Source: DATCZB01 sp035513215
GTDB lineage: Bacteria > Pseudomonadota > Gammaproteobacteria > Steroidobacterales > Rariloculaceae
Reading direction: 5' to 3'
Assembly: GCA_035513215.1 (NCBI GenBank)
Contig: DATKCK010000025.1
Coordinates: 1 to 18,111 of the forward strand
Length of the DNA stretch: 18,111 nucleotides
The position numbers and the translations under genes are program-made. Below are positions 7,983 through 16,779 of this stretch, piece after piece (within the stretch, counting starts at the first letter, position 1; every line of letters starts with the position of its first letter). Below the pieces are notes generated by a model. It saw only the letters and a list, made by a program, of their open reading frames with translations. It made no database searches and was not told the DNA's origin.

Positions 7983-8384
7983 TTGGCTGACGATCGTCCT
8001 CGGCCTTCCCGGGATTCGCTCGAGTATTTCCCGAACCCGAACCCCGGGCGAGATTACACCATCCGCATTCGGATACCGGAGTTCACGTGCCTGTGCCCGA
8101 AGACGGGTCAGCCCGATTTCGCCACCCTCGTTCTCGAATACGTGCCAGCAGCGCTCTGCGTCGAATTGAAAACGCTGAAACTCTATATCTGGTCGTTCCG
8201 TGACACGGGCGCCTTTCACGAGGCGGTCACGAACGAGATCCTCAGCGATCTCGTGGCCGGCATGAGCCCGCGATTCGCGCGGCTGACGGCCGAGTTCAAC
8301 GTCCGCGGGGGCATCTGCACGACCGTCGTTGCCGAGCATCGCGACCCCGGCTTCGAGCCGGCTCGACCCGTTGAGCTGCCCTGA
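7983..8384 (+). CDS. queF: NADPH-dependent 7-cyano-7-deazaguanine reductase QueF
   Basis: QueF reduces the nitrile preQ0 to the amine preQ1, a step of queuosine synthesis, using NADPH. The 133-residue protein belongs to the short single-domain type (YkvM-like) rather than the two-domain E. coli type. It has CPKTGQPDF with the catalytic cysteine at 38 and aspartate at 45, the NADPH/QueF motif ELKTLKLY at 61-68, and FHE at 78-80 with the substrate-binding glutamate. These spacings match the B. subtilis enzyme (Cys55, Asp62, Glu97). The start is a TTG at 7983; no in-frame ATG gives a full-length protein and only a weak GAG-type ribosome site precedes it. It shares its direction with dksA and gluQ, the latter also linked to queuosine. 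Confidence 0.95.
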   Translation: MADDRPRPSRDSLEYFPNPNPGRDYTIRIRIPEFTCLCPKTGQPDFATLVLEYVPAALCVELKTLKLYIWSFRDTGAFHEAVTNEILSDLVAGMSPRFARLTAEFNVRGGICTTVVAEHRDPGFEPARPVELP

Positions 8385-8418
8385 ATCCCTGGCCGCGGGG
8401 AATGCCGCGCGGATGGGC

Positions 8419-8446
8419 TTCCGTGGCCAACGCTTCTATGTATAAT
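8419..8446 (+). promoter_or_regulatory. Promoter-like site upstream of dksA
   Basis: A perfect -10 hexamer, TATAAT, lies at 8441-8446, preceded directly by TG. The best upstream match is TTCCGT at 8419-8424 with a 16-base spacer, which is a poor -35. Transcription would begin near 8453, about 30 bases before the dksA ATG. The exact -10 in a GC-rich 99-base gap makes this credible. Confidence 0.55.
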
Positions 8447-8483
8447 CGCCGGCTGCATTTGGAGCCACCCGGGATCAACGCGC

Positions 8484-9362
8484 ATGCCGACCAGGAAGGC
8501 TACGTCGAAAAAACGAGTTTCGAAGAAGTCCGTGAAGAAATCTTCGCGTAAGCGCGCTGCAACCAGCAAGAAAGCAAGCAAGAAGGCCACAAAGAAGACC
8601 AGCACGAAGAAACCGAGCCGAAAGAAAACCAGCAAGAAAACGAGCGGGAAGCAAACCAGCCGCAAAAAGACGGCCAGGGCGGGCAAGTCGAAACCCAAAC
8701 GAAAGGATGCGCGAAAAAACGTGACAAGGAAGAAGTCCGCTTCGAAGGCCAAATCGAAGTCCAGCAAGAAGACAGCAGGCAAGCCCGCGCGCAGCTCGAA
8801 GAAAAAGACCAGCACCAGCCGAAGGCCCGGCAGCACCAAGAAGACAGCCAGCAGCAGGAAGAGTGCCGGCACCAAGAGTGCCGCACCTGCCAGGCGCAAG
8901 TCGTCGAACCGGCGCGCCAACGTCCTGGCGGGTCCCGTTCCGGGATTCGCGCCCTATCAGCCGAAGCGTCACGAAACCTACATGAGCAATGCGCAGCTCG
9001 AGCATTTTCGGAAGATCCTTCAGGCGTGGAAGCGCGAGCTGATGGAGGAAGTCGACCGCACGATGCATCACATGAAGGACGATGCCTCCAACCCGCCTGA
9101 TCCCAACGACCGCGCGACGCAGGAGACCGAGTTCGGTCTCGAGCTCAGGACGCGCGACCGGGAACGGAAGCTCTTGAAGAAGATCGAATCGGCGCTCGAC
9201 CGGATCGACGACGGTAGCTACGGCTACTGCGAGGAAACGGGCGATGAGATCGGCCTCAGGCGGCTCGAGGCCCGTCCGGTGGCAACGCTTTGCGTCGAGG
9301 CGCAGGAACGTCGCGAGCTCGCGGAGAAGCAGTTCCGCGACCGTGAGGATTACTACCGCTAG
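8484..9362 (+). CDS. dksA: DksA-family RNA polymerase-binding regulator with a lysine-rich N-terminal tail
   Basis: DksA binds the RNA polymerase secondary channel and, with ppGpp, adjusts transcription of rRNA and amino-acid genes. Of 292 residues, the last ~125 (from MSNAQLEHF at 167) are a full DksA domain. The coiled-coil tip retains both acidic residues in PDPNDRA (Asp206, Asp209). The zinc-finger positions are Cys249, Thr252, Cys270 and Ala273, so two of four cysteines are replaced, as known for the zinc-independent DksA2 of Pseudomonas. The offset from E. coli numbering is a constant 135. Residues 1-145 are a low-complexity Lys/Ser/Arg/Thr tail resembling histone H1-like proteins, probably disordered and able to bind nucleic acid (inference). 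The pairing with gluQ 37 bases downstream is the usual dksA context, suggesting this is the main DksA. Confidence 0.93.
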   Translation: MPTRKATSKKRVSKKSVKKSSRKRAATSKKASKKATKKTSTKKPSRKKTSKKTSGKQTSRKKTARAGKSKPKRKDARKNVTRKKSASKAKSKSSKKTAGKPARSSKKKTSTSRRPGSTKKTASSRKSAGTKSAAPARRKSSNRRANVLAGPVPGFAPYQPKRHETYMSNAQLEHFRKILQAWKRELMEEVDRTMHHMKDDASNPPDPNDRATQETEFGLELRTRDRERKLLKKIESALDRIDDGSYGYCEETGDEIGLRRLEARPVATLCVEAQERRELAEKQFRDREDYYR

Positions 9363-9399
9363 CGCCAGCGCCCGGCCGGGGGGCGCCCGCCGACGAACG

Positions 9400-10761
9400 A
9401 TGCCGCCCTATGTCGGCCGCTTCGCGCCCTCACCCACCGGGGACCTGCATCTCGGCACGCTGACGGCCGCCGTTGCCGGATTCATCCATGCCCGCCAGTC
9501 GGGTGGCGCCTGGCTCGTTCGCATCGAGGACATCGATCCGCCTCGCGAGGTGCCAGGTTCCGCCAACCGCATCCTGCACGCGCTCGAGGCGCTCGAGCTC
9601 GAGTGGGACGGCGACGTGCATTACCAGAAGACGCGGCTCGAGGCTCATCTCGCGGTCGCGCGCGAGCTCGTCGCCGGCCACGCGGCCTACCATTGCGACT
9701 GCAGCCGCCGGCAGATACGGCTCCTGACCGGCGACACGCGCTATCCCGGAACCTGCCGCGACCGGGCGCTGCCGGCCGGCGACACTGCGATTCGGCTACG
9801 CGTCGGCAAGGAGCCGGTCGCCTTTACCGACGGTATCCAGGGCCGCGTGACACGCGACATCGAGGCTCGCGACGGCGACTTCGTCATCGTTCGGCGCGAC
9901 GGGCTCGCGGCCTATCATCTCGCCGTAGTGCTGGACGACGCATGGCAGGGCGTCACCGATATCGTACGCGGCGCCGACCTGCTCGACAGCACGCCGCTGC
10001 ACAGATGCGTCCAGCGAACGCTCGGGCTTCAGACGCCCCGTTACTGGCACATCCCGGTGATCACCAATGCAACCGGAGAGAAGCTCTCCAAGAGTGCGGG
10101 CGCCGCCGCCCTCGATGCGAGCCGTCCGGGGCGAGCGGCCGCCGGCGCGCTTGCGTTGCTCGGGCTCGAGATTCCCCGGGAGCTAGAAGGCGCTCCACCG
10201 CGCGAGCTTTGGCAATTCGCCGTCGGGCACTGGCGAATCGACGCGCTGGCCGCGCGGCCGGGGCCGATCGCCTTCGCGCCACAGCGTCCGGCCGCGGGCG
10301 GGTTCGCGGGCCCCTGCCGTCTATTCGTCGATATCGCGCATGCTGAGGCGAACGCGGCCCTGCCGGTCGACCTCGAGCACCTTGACCCGAACGACGTCGC
10401 CTTCGCTGAGCTTGTCGCTGACGTTCTCGACGCGCTCCTTGGAAATCTGCGAGATATGCACGAGACCGTCGCGGCCCGGCAGGATCGTGACGAAAGCGCC
10501 GAAGTCCATCAGCCGGGCGACCTTGCCTTCGTAGATCTTCCCGACTTCGACATCTGCCGTGATCAGCTCGATGCGCTCCTGCGCCGCGCGGCCGGCCGCC
10601 ACATTGACCGAAGCGATCTTGACGGTACCGTCGTTCTCGATATCGACCGAGGCGCCGGTCTCCTCGGTGATGGCGCGGATGACTGCGCCGCCCTTGCCGA
10701 TGACGTCGCGAATCTTCTCTGGGTCGATCTTCAGCGTGATGATGCTCGGCGCCCAGTCTGA
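9400..10761 (+). CDS. gluQ: Glutamyl-Q tRNA(Asp) synthetase, with an unusual antisense C-terminal extension
   Basis: GluQ-RS attaches glutamate to queuosine at position 34 of tRNA-Asp. It resembles the catalytic half of glutamyl-tRNA synthetase without an anticodon-binding domain. Family features are FAPSPTGDLHLGTL (HIGH-like, residues 8-21), the zinc site Cys99, Cys101, Tyr115, Cys119, and KLSKS at 228-232. Recognisable homology ends near residue 290 (about 10266), after AVGHWRIDALAARP. No stop follows: the frame stays open to 10761, giving 453 residues against about 300 for the family. Residues 308-453 lie exactly antisense to the last 147 codons of pnp. Either the native stop has been lost or an indel near 10270 hides it; a one-base shift would end the protein near 10346. 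The catalytic part is certain, the end is not. Confidence 0.85.
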   Translation: MPPYVGRFAPSPTGDLHLGTLTAAVAGFIHARQSGGAWLVRIEDIDPPREVPGSANRILHALEALELEWDGDVHYQKTRLEAHLAVARELVAGHAAYHCDCSRRQIRLLTGDTRYPGTCRDRALPAGDTAIRLRVGKEPVAFTDGIQGRVTRDIEARDGDFVIVRRDGLAAYHLAVVLDDAWQGVTDIVRGADLLDSTPLHRCVQRTLGLQTPRYWHIPVITNATGEKLSKSAGAAALDASRPGRAAAGALALLGLEIPRELEGAPPRELWQFAVGHWRIDALAARPGPIAFAPQRPAAGGFAGPCRLFVDIAHAEANAALPVDLEHLDPNDVAFAELVADVLDALLGNLRDMHETVAARQDRDESAEVHQPGDLAFVDLPDFDICRDQLDALLRRAAGRHIDRSDLDGTVVLDIDRGAGLLGDGADDCAALADDVANLLWVDLQRDDARRPV

Positions 10762-12402
10762 CATTTCCTCGCGCGACTCGGCCAGGACCTTGTTCATCTC
10801 GCCGAGGATGTGTTGCCTAGCCTCGCGCGCCTGCGCGAGCGCAACCTCCATGATCTCGCGCGTAATGCCGTCGATCTTGATGTCCATTTGCAGCGCGCTG
10901 ACACCTTCGCTCGTCCCCGCGACCTTGAAATCCATGTCGCCGAGGTGGTCCTCGTCGCCGAGGATGTCGGTCAGAACGACATGGGAATCGCCTTCCTTGA
11001 TCAGCCCCATCGCGACGCCGGCGACGGGCGCCTTGAGCGGAATGCCGGCATCCATCATCGACAGGCTCGACCCGCAGACCGAGGCCATCGAGCTCGAACC
11101 GTTCGATTCGGTGATCTCGGAGACGACGCGGATGACGTACGGAAACTCGTCCATCTTCGGCATCACGGCCTCCACGCCCCGGCGGGCAAGCCGGCCGTGG
11201 CCGATCTCGCGTCGTTTGGGAGAGCCGATAAACCCTGTCTCACCAACACTATACGGTGGGAAGTTATAGTGGAACATGAAAGGATCGCGGCGCTCCCCTT
11301 CGAGCGCATCGACGATCTGGGCGTCGCGACCCGTGCCCAGGGTCGTTGCGACCAGCGCCTGAGTCTCGCCGCGCGTAAAGAGGGCCGACCCGTGGGCGCG
11401 CGGCAGCACGCCGACCTGCACATCGATCGGCCTGACCGTCGTCGTATCCCGGCCATCGATACGCGGCGATCCGGCAAGAATCCGGCCGCGCACGATCTTC
11501 TTCTCTAGCTTCTGTAGCTGCGTCTTGACCTCAGCCTCACTCCAGTTCGAGGACTCGGGCTCGGCCAGGGCCGCCAGGCAGCTACCCTTGATCTCCGCGA
11601 TGCGCGCGTAGCGCGCTTGCTTTTCGGCGATACCGTATGCATCGTTGAGCTGGTCGCGCACGGCCTGCTCGACTGCGCTTGCGAGCGCCTCATCCGGCAC
11701 CGGCGCGGCCCACTGGATCGGCTCGCGGCCCGCTTCCGCGGCCAGCGATGCGATCGCCTCGATCGCGACCTGCATCTGCTCGTGACCGAACATCACGGCG
11801 CCGAGCATGGCATCCTCGGACAAAAGCTTCGCGCTCGATTCGACCATGAGCACGGCGTTCGCGGTACCGGCAACGACGAGATCGAGCTCGGACTCGGCGA
11901 GCTCGCTCATCGTGGGGTTGAGCAGGTAGTGGCCGTCACGGTAACCGACTCTCGCCGCTCCGATCGGCCCCCGAAACGGCAGCCCCGAGAGCGCGAGCGC
12001 CGCCGATGCGCCGAGCAGGGCCGGAATGTCCGGGTCGATCTCGGCGTTCATCGACAGCACGGTTGCGATGACCTGCGTTTCCCTCGCGAAGCCGTCGGGA
12101 AAGAGCGGCCGGATCGGCCGGTCGATCAGTCGCGAGGTCAGCGTCTCCTTCTCGCTCGGCCGGCCTTCGCGCTTGAAGAAGCCGCCGGGAATCCGGCCGG
12201 CAGCATAGGTCTTTTCCTGATAATTGACCGTCAGCGGGAAGAAATCCCGCCCCGACTGATCGGTCTTTTGACCCACGGCCGTGACCAGCACGACAGTGTC
12301 CTCCATGCTGACCAGCACGGCGCCGTCAGCCTGACGGGCGATGGCTCCAGTCTCGAGCGAAACCTGATGCGGGCCGAATTTGAAATTTCTCGTTACCTTC
12401 AC
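10321..12402 (-). CDS. pnp: Polyribonucleotide nucleotidyltransferase (PNPase)
   Basis: PNPase is a trimeric phosphorolytic 3'-5' exoribonuclease of RNA decay. The GTG at 12402 gives 693 residues; it has AAGGA nine bases upstream and the family N-terminus (KVTRNFKFGPHQVSLETG). The frame also opens at a TTG at 12420 without a ribosome site. Two RNase PH domains are present. The first has FFKREGRPSEKE and SRLIDRPIRPLFPDGF; the second has GSALFTRGETQALV, SMASVCGSSLSMMDAG and the catalytic-region DFKVAGTSEG. A KH domain follows with IGKGG (about 555-615), then an S1 domain (about 620-693) that ends the protein with almost no tail. It follows rpsO, the usual order. Its KH and S1 codons lie opposite the extended gluQ frame. 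Confidence 0.97.
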   Translation of the reverse strand: MKVTRNFKFGPHQVSLETGAIARQADGAVLVSMEDTVVLVTAVGQKTDQSGRDFFPLTVNYQEKTYAAGRIPGGFFKREGRPSEKETLTSRLIDRPIRPLFPDGFARETQVIATVLSMNAEIDPDIPALLGASAALALSGLPFRGPIGAARVGYRDGHYLLNPTMSELAESELDLVVAGTANAVLMVESSAKLLSEDAMLGAVMFGHEQMQVAIEAIASLAAEAGREPIQWAAPVPDEALASAVEQAVRDQLNDAYGIAEKQARYARIAEIKGSCLAALAEPESSNWSEAEVKTQLQKLEKKIVRGRILAGSPRIDGRDTTTVRPIDVQVGVLPRAHGSALFTRGETQALVATTLGTGRDAQIVDALEGERRDPFMFHYNFPPYSVGETGFIGSPKRREIGHGRLARRGVEAVMPKMDEFPYVIRVVSEITESNGSSSMASVCGSSLSMMDAGIPLKAPVAGVAMGLIKEGDSHVVLTDILGDEDHLGDMDFKVAGTSEGVSALQMDIKIDGITREIMEVALAQAREARQHILGEMNKVLAESREEMSDWAPSIITLKIDPEKIRDVIGKGGAVIRAITEETGASVDIENDGTVKIASVNVAAGRAAQERIELITADVEVGKIYEGKVARLMDFGAFVTILPGRDGLVHISQISKERVENVSDKLSEGDVVRVKVLEVDRQGRVRLSMRDIDE

Positions 12403-12428
12403 GCTCTTCAATCCTTGCAAATCGTGCA

Positions 12429-12444
12429 GGCAGCCCGGGCCGCC
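12429..12444 (-). promoter_or_regulatory. Small GC-rich hairpin in the pnp leader
   Basis: In the minus-strand RNA, GGCGGC and GCUGCC can form a 6-bp stem (one G-U pair) around a CCGG loop. It ends 27 bases before the pnp GTG. In E. coli the pnp leader hairpin is an RNase III and PNPase autoregulation target; a similar role here is inference from position. Confidence 0.3.
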
Positions 12445-12469
12445 GTGCGTAGTCGATGCCGAAAACGTT

Positions 12470-12492
12470 CAGAGCCGGGCGTGCCGGCTCTG
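12470..12492 (-). terminator. Terminator-like hairpin between rpsO and pnp
   Basis: In the minus-strand transcript CAGAGCCGG and CCGGCTCTG form a perfect 9-bp stem around CACGC, followed by AACGTTTTC. The stem is strong but the U-tract is short, so partial termination or an RNA-processing site is more likely than a full stop. It lies 24 bases after the rpsO stop, where E. coli has its rpsO terminator t1 and pnp continues by readthrough. Confidence 0.6.
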
Positions 12493-12515
12493 ATTCGGGT
12501 GGAAAAGAATTGGGT

Positions 12516-12785
12516 TCAACGCCGAAGACCGAGTCGAGCAATCAGATCCTGATAGCGGCCCTGGTCGTTAGCCTTGAGATAATCCAGAAGTCGCCGCCGA
12601 CGATTGACCATGCGCAGCAATCCTCGACGGGAGTGATGATCCTTTTGATGCGAACCGAAGTGCTCGGTGAGCTGATTGATTCGAGCAGACAGCAACGCAA
12701 CCTGGACTTCCGGCGATCCCGTGTCCTTCGTGCCGCGCGCATATTCAGCCAGAATCTCGGACTTGCGCTCCGAACTTAAACCCAT
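12516..12785 (-). CDS. rpsO: 30S ribosomal protein S15
   Basis: S15 is a primary 16S rRNA-binding protein of the small-subunit platform. The ATG at 12785 gives 89 residues, exactly the E. coli length, starting MGLSSERKSEIL. The open frame extends upstream to 12830, but this ATG has GGAG eight to nine bases before it. Signature segments include DTGSPEVQVALL, KDHHSRRGLLRMV, RRRLLDYLK and the terminal IARLGLRR. It lies between truB and pnp with its own promoter-like sequence upstream. A hairpin next to its ribosome site suggests translational autoregulation, as S15 shows in many bacteria through non-homologous RNA structures. Confidence 0.98.
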   Translation of the reverse strand: MGLSSERKSEILAEYARGTKDTGSPEVQVALLSARINQLTEHFGSHQKDHHSRRGLLRMVNRRRRLLDYLKANDQGRYQDLIARLGLRR

Positions 12786-12794
12786 GGTGTAATT

Positions 12795-12817
12795 CTCCAG
12801 ACCGCGCTTGTCGCGGC
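12795..12817 (-). promoter_or_regulatory. Leader hairpin beside the rpsO ribosome-binding site
   Basis: In the minus-strand RNA GCCGCG (12812-12817) pairs with CGCGGU (12801-12806), including one G-U pair, around a 5-base ACAAG loop. The GGAG Shine-Dalgarno (12795-12798) begins two bases after the stem. The placement suits an S15 autoregulatory leader, but no structure class can be assigned by eye. Confidence 0.4.
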
Positions 12818-12851
12818 CTCTCTCTTCCATACCCGTCTGAACAGGCCGCGT

Positions 12852-12880
12852 ATTCTAACCAAACGGTTCGGCAGCACCAA
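12852..12880 (-). promoter_or_regulatory. Sigma70-like promoter for rpsO-pnp
   Basis: On the minus strand TTGGTG (12875-12880) precedes TAGAAT (12852-12857) with an ideal 17-base spacer. The -10 matches five of six bases and the -35 four of six. The -35 lies four bases after the truB stop. Transcription from near 12845 would give rpsO-pnp an independent supply besides readthrough from the nusA operon, as in E. coli. Confidence 0.6.
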
Positions 12881-12884
12881 GGCT

Positions 12885-13805
12885 TCATCGTGGGAAAATC
12901 CCGGCGGGTCTGAGCCAACCGCCTTCGTCGATCTCGCCGATGCCGATGAAACGGCCGTCCGGGTCGTAGATACGGACCCGGCCTTCCGGGCCCGCGGCCG
13001 TAAGGGGCACACGACGGCCGTGACGCAGCGCTTCGCAGTCCTGCTCGCCGATCCCGACCGCCGGCATTTCCGGCAGCGCCGCATCGGCCCCGAGCAGCCA
13101 CCGGTCGAGGCCTGTAAGCCCTTCGACCGCCGCGCGCTCGAGCGCGTCGAGACCGACCATGAGATCCTCCCCGAACGGCCCGACGCTGAGGCGCCGAAGG
13201 GCCGCCACGTGGGCGACGGTGCCGAGCTTGCACGCGAGATCCGCCACCAGGGTCCTGACGTACGTGCCCTTGGAGCAATGAACGGACAAGGTCAGCTGCG
13301 GCCAGTCGAGTGACTCGACCGAAAGATCGAAGATCTCGATGTCGCGGGCGCGCCTCGGCACCTCCCTGCCCTCGCGCGCGAGCTCGTAAAGACGCCTGCC
13401 TTCATGCTTGACGGCCGAGTACATGGGCGGGATCTGCCTGATGCGTCCGGTCATCGCGCCGACGGCGGCTTCGATCTCGTCGCGGGAAAGCGCCGGACCC
13501 TCGTGCCGCTCGATCGCGGACCCGGCCGCATCGCCCGTATCCGTCGCGACACCGAAAGCCGCCGTCACGCGGTAACGCTTGCTCGCGTCGAGCATCAGCC
13601 CCGAGATCTTCGTCGCCGCGCCAAAGCAGACCGGCAGCATGCCGGTCGCGATCGGATCGAGCGTGCCCGTGTGGCCGGCCTTTTCCGCCTGAAACAGGCG
13701 CTTGACCCGTTGCAGGACCCGGTTCGAGGTGGATCCGGACGGCTTGTCGACGAGGACGATGCCGGTCAGGGCTCTGGTCGGACGGCGGGCGGACTCGCGG
13801 CTCAT
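12885..13805 (-). CDS. truB: tRNA pseudouridine(55) synthase TruB
   Basis: TruB isomerises uridine 55 in the T-loop of most tRNAs and acts as a tRNA chaperone. The 306-residue product matches the E. coli length of 314. The catalytic motif GHTGTLDPIATGMLP holds the nucleophilic aspartate at residue 50. GIVLVDKPSGSTSN lies near the N-terminus, YSAVKHEGRRLYELAREG at about 129-146, and the later CSKGTYVRTLVADLA motif is intact. A C-terminal PUA-like region follows (RHGRRVPL, GRVRIYDPDGRFIGIG). The ATG at 13805 has GAGG four bases before it, and the gene starts 18 bases after the rbfA stop. It is part of the nusA-infB-rbfA-truB unit. Confidence 0.98.
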   Translation of the reverse strand: MSRESARRPTRALTGIVLVDKPSGSTSNRVLQRVKRLFQAEKAGHTGTLDPIATGMLPVCFGAATKISGLMLDASKRYRVTAAFGVATDTGDAAGSAIERHEGPALSRDEIEAAVGAMTGRIRQIPPMYSAVKHEGRRLYELAREGREVPRRARDIEIFDLSVESLDWPQLTLSVHCSKGTYVRTLVADLACKLGTVAHVAALRRLSVGPFGEDLMVGLDALERAAVEGLTGLDRWLLGADAALPEMPAVGIGEQDCEALRHGRRVPLTAAGPEGRVRIYDPDGRFIGIGEIDEGGWLRPAGIFPR

Positions 13806-13823
13806 GCGGCCTCGCAGCCGGCG

Positions 13824-14201
13824 CTAGTCGTCTGCGAGGCCGTTATCGCCGGCAGCCGCGCCCGCGTCGTCGATCAGTTTCGTCACTCTCAGGCCCTCGC
13901 GAGCGCTTGCGTCCTTCACGAAACGCAGCTCCGGCACGCGACGGAGCCTGATCTCACGGCCCAGCCGGCTGCGCATGAACGCGACAGCCTTCGCGAGCGC
14001 GGCCTCGACGGGCCCGATATCGGCATCGGGATCGAGCGTGGAATAGAACACGCGCGCAACGCCGAGATCGCCACTCAGGTCGACCTCGCTGACGCGCACG
14101 TTCTTCAGGCGCGGATCCTTGACCTCAAACTGGAGCAAATCGTTGAGTATTCGCTGAAGCTCAGCCGCGACCCGCAAGCCCCTGGAATACTCCCGCGACA
14201 T
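13824..14201 (-). CDS. rbfA: 30S ribosome-binding factor RbfA
   Basis: RbfA is a small KH-like protein needed for late 16S rRNA maturation and cold adaptation of the 30S subunit. The ATG at 14201 gives 125 residues. It has GGAGG nine bases upstream and yields the family start MSREYSRGLRVAAELQRIL. The frame opens earlier at a GTG (14219), but that would swallow the ribosome site. Typical segments are VKDPRLKNVRVSEVDLSGDL, ARVFYSTL and the LR-VPELRFVKD strand. The C-terminus ends in a short Ala/Asp-rich tail. It lies 40 bases after infB and 18 before truB. Confidence 0.96.
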   Translation of the reverse strand: MSREYSRGLRVAAELQRILNDLLQFEVKDPRLKNVRVSEVDLSGDLGVARVFYSTLDPDADIGPVEAALAKAVAFMRSRLGREIRLRRVPELRFVKDASAREGLRVTKLIDDAGAAAGDNGLADD

Positions 14202-14241
14202 CAGAACCCGCCTCCGCACCCCGCGTCACCGCGAGCTCCGG

Positions 14242-16764
<2,523 letters not shown>

Positions 16765-16779
16765 GCCGTTCCTCCGCCC

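Noticed and set aside
8385..8420. GC-rich imperfect repeat after queF as a terminator
   Set aside because: The stem is short and interrupted, and there is no T-run.
9363..9399. Frameshift or fusion between dksA and gluQ
   Set aside because: The gluQ frame happens to be open upstream to 9244 within dksA, but both proteins have complete family ends and starts, separated by 37 bases.
10250..10320. Terminator for pnp or gluQ between the two convergent genes
   Set aside because: Several GC palindromes occur here, but none is followed by a T-run on either strand, so no terminator can be supported.
12786..12830. N-terminal extension of S15 to 104 residues
   Set aside because: The 89-residue form matches the family exactly and has a Shine-Dalgarno, which lies within the would-be extension.
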